In this document: positions 49,847 through 58,367 of the stretch, piece by piece
Numbering within the stretch: the first letter of the stretch is position 1
How the letters are laid out: each line of letters begins with the position of its first letter
Source of the DNA: Kribbella jejuensis
GTDB lineage: Bacteria > Actinomycetota > Actinomycetes > Propionibacteriales > Kribbellaceae
DNA length: 64,000 nucleotides
Reading direction: 5' to 3'
Assembly: GCF_006715085.1 (NCBI RefSeq)
Contig: NZ_VFMM01000002.1
Span: 186,001 to 250,000 of the forward strand
Made by a program: the position numbers and the translations under genes
The notes under the pieces: generated by a model
Told to the model about the DNA's origin: nothing
Databases searched by the model: none
The model's input: only the letters and a program-made list of their open reading frames with translations

Positions 49847-50392
49847 TCAAGCGGCAGGCTGCGGGGCGAACGCTGCACGCAACCGTTCCTGCGCCGCCGT
49901 TCCGGCCGCGGTGCGATCAAGGCCGAGCAACGCAGCACCAACCACCGGCGGTACGTCGACCACGCGCGGCACCGCCTGCGGAGCGACCTCGGCGAGCAAC
50001 CGGGACACTCGATCGAGCAGTACGGAGTGCCCCGCCGTCAGCACCCCGCCGCCGAGTACGACGGTGACGCACTCACCGAGTAGGTCGAGCCGCCGCAATG
50101 CGCTGGACGCCATCGCGACGATCTCCTCGGCCTGCTGCTGAACGATGCCCAAGGCAACGGAATCGCCCGCCGCCGCGACCTCGAACAGCACCGGACCGGC
50201 CTCGAGCTGCCGCTCGCTCGGCAGCTCACCGAAGTGGAACGCCTGGATCACCGCTTTCAAACCCGACTTGCCGTAGTGCGCCGCAAGCGCGGTGACCAGC
50301 TGCGAGACCGGCAACGTGTCACGCGACCGCGCGAATCCGTCGACCAGCTCAGGAGTGTAGGTAGACCCACCATCGACGACGGTGGGTTTCAT
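49847..50392 (-). CDS. Fusion remnant: GH4 N-terminus joined to sugar-kinase C-terminus
   Basis: 181 residues. Residues 1-29 (VVDGGSTYTPELVDGFARSR, DTLPV) are the start of a GH4 6-phospho-beta-glucosidase, even to the Gly-rich motif, whose first Gly has become Asp. From about residue 30 the chain is the C-terminal half of a BadF-type N-acetylglucosamine kinase (LKAVIQAFHFGELPSERQLE, VVLGGGVLTAGHS, VVDVPPVVGAALLGLDR). GH4 active site and kinase phosphate loop are both missing, so neither activity can remain. Best explained by an in-frame deletion between neighbouring genes. It follows the ROK gene by 9 bases. Confidence 0.8.
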   Translation of the reverse strand: MKPTVVDGGSTYTPELVDGFARSRDTLPVSQLVTALAAHYGKSGLKAVIQAFHFGELPSERQLEAGPVLFEVAAAGDSVALGIVQQQAEEIVAMASSALRRLDLLGECVTVVLGGGVLTAGHSVLLDRVSRLLAEVAPQAVPRVVDVPPVVGAALLGLDRTAAGTAAQERLRAAFAPQPAA

Positions 50393-50401
50393 GCGTGGCT
50401 C

Positions 50402-51589
50402 CTAGGTGATCGGGGGACCCGCGGTGTCGAAGACCTCGTCGCGGGTGGTGCTCAGTGCGGACTGCAGTGCCCCGGAGAGCACGGGGTCGGTGCTGATCGC
50501 GGTCATCAACAGCTGCGGCCGCGGTACGGTCAGATCGGCGAGCTCGTCCTGCACCAGCTCGCGCAGGCGTTCGCCGCCCGCGGTGATGACGCCGCCGGCC
50601 AGCACGATCAGCTCCGGGTCGACGACCGCGACGATCGCGGCCAGACCGACTGCGAGCCGGTGCGCGAACTCGTTCAGGACGGCGTCGCCGACGCCCTCGG
50701 TCTGGAGCGCGACCGCGATCGCGGCTTCCGGCGTGCGGGCCTTCAGGCCGTGTTCCCGGGCCAGCTCCAGGACCGGTTCGCCACCGGCCAGCTCCTGGAA
50801 ACCGCCGGCGTTGTTGCGGCCGACGTTGCGAACCAGCGGCGTACCGGGCAACGGCAGGAACGCGACCTCCCCGGCGCCGCCGGTCGCGCCGCGGTGCAGG
50901 CGGCCGTTGATGACGATCGCTGCGCCGATGCCTTCGTCGCCCCAGAGCAGCACGAAGTTGTCATGCTGCTGGGCGTGGCCGACGCGCTGCTCGGCGATGG
51001 CGGCCAGGTTGACGTCGTTCTCCACCTCGAGCGGTACGGCGATCGCCGCGGCCAGCTCCTCGAGCAGGTGCGGGGCGTGCCAGCCTGGCAGGTGGGTCGC
51101 GTACCGCAGCCGCCCGGTCGTCGGGTCGAAACCACCCGGCGTACCGATCGAGACGCGGCGCAGGCGGTCACGGCTCAGGCCCGCCTCGCCGGCCGCGCCC
51201 TCGATCGCCTTCACTACCCGGTCGACCGTGCCCTTGGCGCTCCGGCCCGGGGTGGCAAGCTCGTACCGGCCGACGACCTTCCCGGTCAGGTCCGCGACCG
51301 CGGCCCGGATCCGCGCCGGGTTGACGTCGAGCCCAGCGACGTACGCGATCTCGCCGTTGATCTCGTACAGCTGCGCGTTCGGCCCCGGCCGGCCGGCGCT
51401 GGTCCCGCTCGGGCGGACCAGGTGGGCCGCCTCCAGCCGTGCGAGTAGCTGCGACGCGGTCGGCTTGGACAGGCCGGTCAGGTTGCCGAGCGTGGTCCGG
51501 GAGAGCGGGCCCTGGCTGAGCAGCAGATTCAGGGCGGCGCGGTCGTTCATCGCGCGCAGCAGGCGCGGCGTTCCGGGTGTCGTTGCCAT
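50402..51589 (-). CDS. ROK-family transcriptional regulator (NagC/XylR type)
   Basis: 395 residues. N-terminal winged helix (RAALNLLLSQGPLSRTTLGN, LTGLSKPTASQLLARLEAAH; about 13-60), then a ROK sensor domain with VAGLDVNPARIRAAVADLTG and GDEGIGAAIVINGRLHRGAT. The ROK zinc motif Cys-X-Cys-Gly-X2-Gly-Cys is absent and there is no sign of kinase activity, so it is a sensor only. Probably the old regulator of the GH4/kinase genes of which the 49847 fusion remains; operator at 51652. Confidence 0.92.
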   Translation of the reverse strand: MATTPGTPRLLRAMNDRAALNLLLSQGPLSRTTLGNLTGLSKPTASQLLARLEAAHLVRPSGTSAGRPGPNAQLYEINGEIAYVAGLDVNPARIRAAVADLTGKVVGRYELATPGRSAKGTVDRVVKAIEGAAGEAGLSRDRLRRVSIGTPGGFDPTTGRLRYATHLPGWHAPHLLEELAAAIAVPLEVENDVNLAAIAEQRVGHAQQHDNFVLLWGDEGIGAAIVINGRLHRGATGGAGEVAFLPLPGTPLVRNVGRNNAGGFQELAGGEPVLELAREHGLKARTPEAAIAVALQTEGVGDAVLNEFAHRLAVGLAAIVAVVDPELIVLAGGVITAGGERLRELVQDELADLTVPRPQLLMTAISTDPVLSGALQSALSTTRDEVFDTAGPPIT

Positions 51590-51651
51590 GAGCCAACCCT
51601 GCCTCCCTTCGCCGCCGTCGGGAACTCGCCGCGCTGAGCCTGAGGACTGTT

Positions 51652-51666
51652 AGGAAAGTTTCCTAT
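51652..51666. promoter_or_regulatory. ROK-type operator TAGGAAA-G-TTTCCTA
   Basis: A perfect 15-base inverted repeat, flanked by T and TTA, 62 bases before the ROK start codon (51589). The A/T-rich core with an odd centre is the shape of actinobacterial ROK-repressor sites. No other gene reads away from it nearby, so it should serve autoregulation, now with only the fusion gene downstream. Confidence 0.65.
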
Positions 51667-51737
51667 TAGCGCGAGACGGTACGGCGGAGCTGCGCCGCTG
51701 TCAATCGCGGCGCTGGGAGGTCAGGGTCGACCGGCGG

Positions 51738-52712
51738 TTACCTGGGCTGTGCCTGGTCGGCGAGGAGAGCGAACGACACAAGCCAGTGCGTCGACATGAA
51801 ATCCCCGTCCGTCACCGTAGGCAGCACTGCTTCCACCTGACGATCAGCAGCGGCCCGCAGTACGTCGGCAACGTAAGGAAGTGCCGGTGCGATCGACCGC
51901 AGCTGCCACGCCCGCGACAACGCCAACCCGTCCAGGTGCGCCAACTGCCCATCAGTGGAATCAACAGTCGCCGGCACATCGAGCAGGTGCTGGTGCGCGT
52001 CTGCGCCAAGCCCCGGCAGAAACGCCGCCAGCCAGTCGCCGAACTCGCTGGACGGCAGCACCCGTCGCATCAGCTCCGCCTCGGTCAGCGCCGGCGACAA
52101 GAAGTCGGTGCCGGACGGTTCGAAGCGCGTGTCGTACGCGTTGTCCGCGCCGTACCACTCCAGTGCTCGCAACCGGATCGCCTCGACCACGTCCGGCCGG
52201 CCGAGCTCGCCGTACGCCTCGTGCAACAACGCCAGTGCGAAAGCGGAGTTGAGATGTACGCCGTGCCGCACCGGGTAGACCTGCTTCGGCAGCCACGCGA
52301 GAACGAGCTCCGCGATCACGTCCCCGAGCGGCGTGAGCGCATCGGCCCACCGCGTTCCGCGGGTCGCCGCGACGAGCATGGCCGCCCACGCCCACCCGTA
52401 CGGGCGTTCGTACGACGGCCGCTCCCGCAGGTACGCCGCCTCGACAGCGATCGCCTCCGGCGTCAGCCGCCGATCCAGCAGCTCGATCGGACGCTGCCCG
52501 GCCTCTTCCGGCGCCAGTGTCACCAGGCGGACCAGGGACCACTGCATGTGCACGCTGGAATGCCAGTCGTACGACCCGTGGAACGCCGGGTGCAGACGGT
52601 CCGGCGTGACGTCCACGTCGTCCGGACCGGTCGACGCGTGCTGGGTGGCGTAGGGGTAGGTGGTGTCGAGTACCTGACAGGCGATGTCGGCCCAGGCTGC
52701 GGCGTACTTCAT
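51738..52712 (-). CDS. DUF2891-family protein
   Basis: Cytoplasmic protein of 324 residues, ATG 52712 with AAGGAG upstream. All-alpha toroid look, with HPAFHGSYDWHSSVHMQWSL near 42, GWAWAAMLVAATRGTRWADA, LPKQVYPVRHGVHLNSAFAL near 150 and FDFLSPALTEAELMRRVLP-type stretch near 215. DUF2891 genes accompany DUF969/DUF979 transporters; role unknown, perhaps an epimerase- or isomerase-like enzyme. Third gene of this operon, 11 bases after DUF979. Confidence 0.87.
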   Translation of the reverse strand: MKYAAAWADIACQVLDTTYPYATQHASTGPDDVDVTPDRLHPAFHGSYDWHSSVHMQWSLVRLVTLAPEEAGQRPIELLDRRLTPEAIAVEAAYLRERPSYERPYGWAWAAMLVAATRGTRWADALTPLGDVIAELVLAWLPKQVYPVRHGVHLNSAFALALLHEAYGELGRPDVVEAIRLRALEWYGADNAYDTRFEPSGTDFLSPALTEAELMRRVLPSSEFGDWLAAFLPGLGADAHQHLLDVPATVDSTDGQLAHLDGLALSRAWQLRSIAPALPYVADVLRAAADRQVEAVLPTVTDGDFMSTHWLVSFALLADQAQPR

Positions 52713-52723
52713 CACGGCTCCTT

Positions 52724-53695
52724 CTAGAACGCGAAGACGTACATCAGGACGATGTTGCAGGCCAGCAAGGGGATCGCGGTCGGGATCTGCGCCTTGATCG
52801 GGCCGTACTGGTCCTTCATCTCCAGCAGCGCCGCCGGGACCAGGTTGAAGTTGGCGGCCATCGGCGTACACAGCGTGCCGCAGAAGCCGGCCAGCATGCC
52901 GATCGCGAACACGACCGCGGGCGTGCCGTGGAACTGCTGCACCAGCAGCGGCCACCCGACCGCGGCCGTCATCACCGGGAACGCCGCGAACGCGTTGCCC
53001 ATGATGATCGTGAAGATCGCCATACCGATGCAGTACAAGGCGACCGCGGCGATCAGCGAGCCCTTGGGGATCAGGTGATTGGTGACGTGACCGACCGCCT
53101 TGCCGACGCCGGACGCAGTGAACAGCAGGCCGAGCGTGGCCAGCATCTGCGGCAGGATCGCGGCCCAGCCGATGTGTTCGAGCAGCCGGCGCCCCTCGTG
53201 CAGTGGCGCGGCCAGGGATTTCGGCCGGAACAGCACCATGCCGACGATCAGCGCCAGGATCGACGCGACGCCGAGTCCGATGATCGTGGCCGAACCGGTC
53301 TCGAGCAGCGGTTTGCCGTTGCCCAGCTCGACCTTCGCCAGCCAGGCCCCGAAGATCGCCGCGACGACCGGAATCACCAACGCGGGCAGGAAGAGCTTGT
53401 TGCCGAACTTGTTCGCGAAGTGCTCGCGCTCGGCCGGAGTCGTCGTCCGTTCCTGACCTCGCGTCGGAAAGCCGAAGCCGGCCAGGACCGCGATCACGAT
53501 CACCGCGATGCCGAGCACCCAGGCCGGAGCCTGCTTGTGCACGACGAACGTCCCGTAGCCGAAGGACAATCCGAGGAGTCCCCAGAAGGCCGCACTGCCG
53601 AGCCGCTTGGGGTTGCCACGGTCGTTGACGACCTGCAGCGCGATCAGCACGAACAGCAGCCCGCAGAGCCAGTAGAACCACTCGACCTTGATCAT
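52724..53695 (-). CDS. DUF979 membrane transporter subunit (probable 5-oxoproline transporter)
   Basis: 323 residues with about nine membrane helices (WFYWLCGLLFVLIALQVVND, WVLGIAVIVIAVLAGFGFPT, IIGLGVASILALIVGMVLFR, LPQMLATLGLLFTASGVGKA and others). ATG 53695 overlaps the DUF969 stop by 4 bases. The DUF969/DUF979 pair is annotated in other genomes as a two-part 5-oxoproline uptake system beside pxp genes; no pxpA/B/C gene is in this window, so the substrate stays inferred. Confidence 0.88.
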   Translation of the reverse strand: MIKVEWFYWLCGLLFVLIALQVVNDRGNPKRLGSAAFWGLLGLSFGYGTFVVHKQAPAWVLGIAVIVIAVLAGFGFPTRGQERTTTPAEREHFANKFGNKLFLPALVIPVVAAIFGAWLAKVELGNGKPLLETGSATIIGLGVASILALIVGMVLFRPKSLAAPLHEGRRLLEHIGWAAILPQMLATLGLLFTASGVGKAVGHVTNHLIPKGSLIAAVALYCIGMAIFTIIMGNAFAAFPVMTAAVGWPLLVQQFHGTPAVVFAIGMLAGFCGTLCTPMAANFNLVPAALLEMKDQYGPIKAQIPTAIPLLACNIVLMYVFAF

Positions 53696-54393
53696 CGGAC
53701 GGCCTCCTGGGCCTCGAGGTCCGCCTCGGCCGCCAGTTTGTCTAGGGTGCGGTCGAGCAGCCACAGCCGGGTGCCGTGGATGAGCAGTGCGCAGATCCCG
53801 GTCGGGATCGCCCAGACCGCGATGTCGATCGCCTCGAGCTTCAGCCCGTACGTGGTGTCGACGAAGCCGGTGATCAGCAGGATCGAACCGATCGCGACGA
53901 AGATGTCCTCACCGAAGAAGACCCCGACCGTGTCGGCGCTGGCCGCGAAGCCCTTGATCTTCTCCTGCATCTTTTCCGGAAGCTTGCCGTACTTGCGCTC
54001 CGCGGCACCGGCGGCCATCGGGTGGATCAGTGGCCGGACGGCCTGCGCGTACCCGCCGATGCTGGTCAGGCCGACGGCGGCAGTGCCCTGCCGGATCACC
54101 ATGTACAGCGCGAGCAGGCGGCCGGTGGTCAGCACCTTGAGTTTGCTGATCAGCTTGCGGGCCTGGTGCTGCAGGCCGTAGCGCTCGATCAGCCCGATGA
54201 CGGGCAGCGTGACGATGAAGACGGTGACGGACCGGCTGCCGGCGAAGCCGTCGCCGAACGCGTCCAGGATCTTGACCGGAGACAGGCCGCCGATCAGGCC
54301 GGCGACGATCCCGGCCGCGGTGACGACCAGCATCGAATTGATCCGGAGCGCGAACCCGACGACCACCACGGCGATGGCGAGCAGAACCCACAT
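53692..54393 (-). CDS. DUF969 membrane transporter subunit (probable 5-oxoproline transporter)
   Basis: 233 residues, about six membrane helices (VLLAIAVVVVGFALRINSML, LVVTAAGIVAGLIGGLSPVK, VTVFIVTLPVIGLIERYGLQ, FFGEDIFVAIGSILLITGFV). First gene of the three-gene operon; ATG 54393 follows AGGAACC. It starts about 45 bases downstream of an inverted repeat (54438-54472) that could be the operator. Confidence 0.88.
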   Translation of the reverse strand: MWVLLAIAVVVVGFALRINSMLVVTAAGIVAGLIGGLSPVKILDAFGDGFAGSRSVTVFIVTLPVIGLIERYGLQHQARKLISKLKVLTTGRLLALYMVIRQGTAAVGLTSIGGYAQAVRPLIHPMAAGAAERKYGKLPEKMQEKIKGFAASADTVGVFFGEDIFVAIGSILLITGFVDTTYGLKLEAIDIAVWAIPTGICALLIHGTRLWLLDRTLDKLAAEADLEAQEAVR

Positions 54394-54437
54394 GGTTCCT
54401 CCCGGGGGAACAGGGCGATTCCGCTCACCATAGGAGA

Positions 54438-54472
54438 TTGTTGAACGATCCTGCAATGGATCATTCGAACAA
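54438..54472. promoter_or_regulatory. Long inverted repeat before the DUF969/979/2891 operon
   Basis: GAACGATCC and GGATCATTC (one mismatch) surround TGCAAT, and the outer parts TTGTT and AACAA also pair with one base offset. The dyad of about 35 bases overlaps the last codons of the PIN gene (stop 54461). Its position 45 bases before ATG 54393 fits a GntR- or IclR-type operator of the transporter operon; the regulator is not in the window. Confidence 0.5.
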
Positions 54473-54859
54473 ATTCTCCACCGGCTGCACCGGGACGAGG
54501 CCGTCGGCCAGCGCCGCCAGCCGCGGATCGACCGTGACCAGGGCATCCGCCTGCAGCTGCGTGACCGCGAGGTACTCCGCGTCCCGGAGCGTGTCCCAGT
54601 CCTGATCACGGGCGATCTTCCACGCGGTCCAGCGCGACACCCGGTCGCCGAGCGCACGGATCTTCACCTCGGTCATCCGGGTGTGCAGCTGCCGCGCATC
54701 CTTCTCGGTCCGCTTCCCCCGCCGTACGTCGTGCAACAGCAGCTCGAGCCCCTCCGACCTGATCGCCGCAGGGGCAACCAGCTGATGGTGCGCCGCCACC
54801 GCCAGCTCCCGCTCGACCAGGTGCAACAGAGTGGGTGCATCAATCACATAGCGCGTCAT
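54461..54859 (-). CDS. PIN-domain protein (VapC-like ribonuclease)
   Basis: 132 residues, one PIN domain. Acidic residues that bind Mg: Asp in YVIDAPTLLHLVE (near 7), Glu in RSEGLELLLHDV (near 36), Asp in DTLRDAEYLAVTQLQADALV (near 93) and Asp in TVDPRLAALA (near 110), so likely active. Usual partner genes (VapB) are missing; it instead overlaps the FAD oxidoreductase stop by 4 bases and is coupled to it. Either an orphan toxin-type RNase or a housekeeping nuclease. Confidence 0.85.
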   Translation of the reverse strand: MTRYVIDAPTLLHLVERELAVAAHHQLVAPAAIRSEGLELLLHDVRRGKRTEKDARQLHTRMTEVKIRALGDRVSRWTAWKIARDQDWDTLRDAEYLAVTQLQADALVTVDPRLAALADGLVPVQPVENLFE

Positions 54860-56247
54860 GCCCGCAGCGTAGGCAGCGGCGGCACGGGATGGTTGGCGCG
54901 AACGAGATCGTGCGGGTCGTACGCCGTCTTGACCGCCTGCAGCCGTTCGTACGCCGACGCTCCGAACAGCGCCGTACCGGCCTTGCGGCGCTCGGCGAAG
55001 TTCAGGTAGGCGCCGCCTGTCGACCAGGGAGCCATCGCGTGCTGTACGGCGTCGACGTCTGCCCGTACGGCGCTCGCCGCCCGGGCATCCGGCGTGATGC
55101 CGACGGCGAACAGCGCGAACGCCGCGTCGAGGGAGTCGACCGCTCCACCCTCGGACCGCTCGGGTGCGAGCGCGCCGCCGAGCTGCCGGAGTTCGACCGA
55201 CAGCAACGCGTCGGCCGCGCCGGCCGCCTGGACGAACGACTCGATCGCCTGCGGTGAGAGCTCGCCGAGCAGCATGCCGTCGCCGTACCCGGGGGTCGGC
55301 CCGGGCGGATCCATGTGCAGCGCGGCGAGCTCGGGCATCGGAGCCCTGCGGAAGGTGTCCATCGCGGGGCCCAGAGCACGCAGCGGCGCGAGCAGTTCGT
55401 CGGCTTCCGGGTCCGTCAGCTGGCAGGCCGCTTCGATCACGGCGAAAGACTGTCCCCGCAGGTGTGGCGGCAGGTCCGGCAGCGGCGGGAAGCGCAGCAG
55501 GCGACCGACGGACGTCACGGTGTCCGGTACCGAAGACAGCCAGGTCCGCCAGGTCTGGAGGACGGCCCACGCGCGGTCGATCGGGAAGAACAGCACTCCG
55601 GCGACGACGTCGGTGATCGGGTAGAGGCGGAACTCGAGGGCTGTCACGATCGCGAAACTCCCACCGCCACCGCGCAACGCCCAGAACAGTTCCGGGTGCC
55701 GGTCGGGCCCGATCCGCAGCAGCTCGCCGGCGGCTGTCACGGCCTCGATCGCGACGACGCTGTTCGCGGCGAGTCCGTGTGATCGGCCGAGCCAGGACAG
55801 GCCGCCGCCGAGGGTGTAACCGACGACGCCGACGTCCGGCGCCGATCCGGCTAGCGCGGCCAGACCGTGCTCGGCCGCCGCGGGCGTCACATCCATCCAG
55901 AGCGCGCCGGCCTCGACCCGCGCCACCCGCGTCTGCGGGTCGATCTGGACGGCACGCATCGGCGACGTCTTCAGCAGGATCGTGCCGTCGAGCGGGCCCA
56001 GCGGGGCCGCGTTGTGACCGGTCGACTGCGGTGCGACCCGAAGGCCGAGCCGGCGCGCGACGGCGACGACGCACTGGACGTCGCGGACGGAGCGGGCCAG
56101 CACGACGGCGGCCGGTCGCTGGTCGACGCTCAGGTGCCACGCCTGCCGGGCCGCGTCCCAGGACGCCTCGCCCGGCCGGACAAGGGTGCCGTCGAGGTCG
56201 GTGGCGAGCCGATCGAGTGCGTCGGCGTGCGTCACGGTGGTGGTCAT
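54856..56247 (-). CDS. FAD-binding oxidoreductase (BBE/PCMH type)
   Basis: 463 residues, vanillyl-alcohol-oxidase fold. Residues about 45-215 are the FAD domain: VAPQSTGHNAAPLGPLDGTI with a His in the place used for covalent FAD, and VGVVGYTLGGGLSWLGRSHG. The Cys of bicovalent members is missing (SAPDVG). C-terminal substrate part ends with YLNFAERR, the Tyr-X-Asn motif of the BBE group. Oxidises an alcohol, sugar or alkaloid-type substrate. ATG 56247, GGAGC upstream. Confidence 0.9.
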   Translation of the reverse strand: MTTTVTHADALDRLATDLDGTLVRPGEASWDAARQAWHLSVDQRPAAVVLARSVRDVQCVVAVARRLGLRVAPQSTGHNAAPLGPLDGTILLKTSPMRAVQIDPQTRVARVEAGALWMDVTPAAAEHGLAALAGSAPDVGVVGYTLGGGLSWLGRSHGLAANSVVAIEAVTAAGELLRIGPDRHPELFWALRGGGGSFAIVTALEFRLYPITDVVAGVLFFPIDRAWAVLQTWRTWLSSVPDTVTSVGRLLRFPPLPDLPPHLRGQSFAVIEAACQLTDPEADELLAPLRALGPAMDTFRRAPMPELAALHMDPPGPTPGYGDGMLLGELSPQAIESFVQAAGAADALLSVELRQLGGALAPERSEGGAVDSLDAAFALFAVGITPDARAASAVRADVDAVQHAMAPWSTGGAYLNFAERRKAGTALFGASAYERLQAVKTAYDPHDLVRANHPVPPLPTLRA

Positions 56248-56352
56248 CTCGGTGCTCCGTTCTGGATCTGACTGGTTCTGAGTGGTACGCCGATCAGCCT
56301 GCGGCGCGGACGACGCCGGTCCCATCCCGCCACCGGCGGGTTTCCGGTCGTG

Positions 56353-56380
56353 GGCACCCCCTACAGATGTGGGGTTGCCG
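56353..56380. promoter_or_regulatory. Dyad CCCCTACA-GA-TGTGGGG before the LuxR gene
   Basis: An inverted repeat with one extra base in the left arm, inside the 179-base space between the divergent FAD oxidoreductase (start 56247) and LuxR (start 56427) genes. It would suit control of both genes by the LuxR protein; only one site is seen. Confidence 0.4.
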
Positions 56381-56426
56381 GAGGCCTCGGTCCGCCCGCA
56401 CACTGCAAGTGCCGAGTGGGGGGACC

Positions 56427-57542
56427 ATGGAGACGATCGAGCGGCGCGTGAGTGGGTTGATGGCGGCCTGCGCTCGCGCGGACACGCCGGAGTTGCTGTT
56501 CGAGCAGGTGTCGCAGCGGTTGCGGACGATCGTGCCGTTCGACGGCGCGGGCTGGTTCGCGACCGATCCGTCGACCGTGCTCGCGACCCTCCCGGTCCGG
56601 ATCGAGAACATCGAGCCCGGAGACTGCGAGACCTTCTGGGAGCGGGAGTGCCGCGTCGAGGACGCGCTGCTGTTCCGCGACCTGGCCCGTTCCGAGTCCG
56701 GCGTCGGTACGTTGTACGCCGCGACCGACGACCACCCGCTGCGCAGTGCGCGGTACCGCGAATTCCTTGCACCGCAGGGATACGGCGACGAGCTCCGTGG
56801 AGTGTGCCGCCTCGGTGAGAACGTCTGGGGCGTGCTCGACCTCTATCGCGAGCGGTCCAGAACGCCGTTCTCGCGGGCCGACCTGGAAGTTCTGCGCGCG
56901 GTGGCTCCCGCCATGGCGCTGGCGTTGCGGACGTTCGTCAGTAGGGCGCAGGTGCCGGCCGGCTCCGCCGCCGGGACCGGACCCGGGACGGCGCTGTACG
57001 ACGCCAACGGGTCATTGCTGTCCCTGGACGAGCAGGCCGAACGCCTGCTCACCGAGGCCGCCGGACCCGACTGGGCGTCGCTGCCGTACAGCATGACGCC
57101 GGTGCGCGCAGTCGTGGCGCGGGCGATGGCCATCCAGGCCGGTACCGATCGCGGTCCGGCCACGGCCCGGATCCGCGCTGCCTCGGGGCGCTGGCTGGCG
57201 CTGCACGCGTCGTACCTGCGCGGCGCCGACGGTGGCGCCGGTCCGGTCGCGCTGACCATCGAGCCGGCGAAGTCGGCGCAGCTCGCGCCGATCATCGTCG
57301 AGGCGTACGCGCTGACGCCACGGGAGCAGGAGATCACCCGCGCGGTCGCTCGTGGACTGTCCAACCCGGAGATCGCCGCCGAGCTGTTCCTGTCGCCGCA
57401 CACCGTCCGCGACCACCTCAAGGCGATCTTCGCGAAGGTCGGTGTCGGCAGCCGCGGCGAGTTGGTGGCGAAGCTGTTCGCCGAGCACTACGGCCCGAGT
57501 CTGCACAGCGCCTCGGCACCGGTCCAGCACGTGTCCTTCTAG
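56427..57542 (+). CDS. LuxR-family transcriptional regulator
   Basis: 371 residues, ATG 56427 behind GGGGGGA. Residues about 20-165 form a GAF-like sensor ([40 protein letters not shown]). The C-terminal 70 are the LuxR helix-turn-helix: [20 protein letters not shown] then [20 protein letters not shown]. Shares a 179-base control region with the FAD oxidoreductase, which it may regulate. Confidence 0.9.
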   Translation: METIERRVSGLMAACARADTPELLFEQVSQRLRTIVPFDGAGWFATDPSTVLATLPVRIENIEPGDCETFWERECRVEDALLFRDLARSESGVGTLYAATDDHPLRSARYREFLAPQGYGDELRGVCRLGENVWGVLDLYRERSRTPFSRADLEVLRAVAPAMALALRTFVSRAQVPAGSAAGTGPGTALYDANGSLLSLDEQAERLLTEAAGPDWASLPYSMTPVRAVVARAMAIQAGTDRGPATARIRAASGRWLALHASYLRGADGGAGPVALTIEPAKSAQLAPIIVEAYALTPREQEITRAVARGLSNPEIAAELFLSPHTVRDHLKAIFAKVGVGSRGELVAKLFAEHYGPSLHSASAPVQHVSF

Positions 57543-58216
57543 GGGAGGCGCCAGTCGACCGGAGTGGCGCCCTGCTCGACCAGGAGGGCGTTGACGCGGC
57601 TGAAGGGACGGGAGCCGAAGAAGCCGCGGTCGGCGGACATCGGGCTCGGGTGGGCGCTTTCGACGTACGGCGTGTCGCCCAGCATCGGCTTGAGGGTCTG
57701 GGCGTCGCGGCCCCACAAGATTGCGACCAGTGGGCCGCCGCGGTTCACCAGAGCGCGGATGGCCTGCTCGGTGACGGATTCCCAGCCCTTGCCGCGGTGT
57801 GCGCCGGATTTGCCGGGCTGCACGGTGAGCACTCTGTTCAGCATGAGCACACCCTGGTCGGCCCACGGCGTCAGGTCGCCGTTCGACGGTGCCGGTACGC
57901 CGACGTCAGCCATCAGCTCGCGGTAGATGTTCTGCAGGCTGCGCGGGATCGGCCGTACGTCGGGAGCCACCGAGAAGCTGAGCCCCACAGGGTGGCCGGG
58001 CGTCGGGTACGGGTCCTGGCCGACCACGAGCACCTTCACCTCCGCCAGCGGCCGATGGAACGCACGCAGTACGTTCTCGCCGGCCGGAAGGTAGGCGCGG
58101 CCCGCGGCAATCTCTCCGCGCAGGAATTCACCCATCCGCGCCACAGTGTCCTCGACCGGAGCCAACGCCTCGGCCCAGTCCGGCGCCACCAGATCCGCCA
58201 ACGTCTTAGGACTCAC
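57539..58216 (-). CDS. ung: Uracil-DNA glycosylase, family 1
   Basis: Removes uracil from DNA as first step of base excision repair. 225 residues, normal for Ung. Motif [19 protein letters not shown] (catalytic Asp, near 66), NIYREL, uracil-specific Asn in [11 protein letters not shown], motif [21 protein letters not shown] (catalytic His, near 188). GTG 58216 start. Converges with the LuxR gene (4-base overlap of stops). Confidence 0.96.
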   Translation of the reverse strand: MSPKTLADLVAPDWAEALAPVEDTVARMGEFLRGEIAAGRAYLPAGENVLRAFHRPLAEVKVLVVGQDPYPTPGHPVGLSFSVAPDVRPIPRSLQNIYRELMADVGVPAPSNGDLTPWADQGVLMLNRVLTVQPGKSGAHRGKGWESVTEQAIRALVNRGGPLVAILWGRDAQTLKPMLGDTPYVESAHPSPMSADRGFFGSRPFSRVNALLVEQGATPVDWRLP

Positions 58217-58322
58217 CCGCCACAGTCTTGCAGTCCCGCGGTTCCTGCTGCACCCCGGGTTGTCGTCCGTTGTTCGCGTGTCGCTCGGACGCCGGTCTTG
58301 CTACGGACGGTACAAAGGTCGC

Positions 58323-58352
58323 GGCCCCGCAAAGGTATGAGCTTGCGGGGCC
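58323..58352 (-). terminator. Hairpin terminator behind the DUF1990 gene
   Basis: Perfect 10-base-pair stem (GGCCCCGCAA and TTGCGGGGCC) around a 10-base loop, 15 bases beyond the DUF1990 stop on the minus strand and before the promoter region of ung. Confidence 0.7.
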
Positions 58353-58367
58353 CTTGCTATCTGGCTG

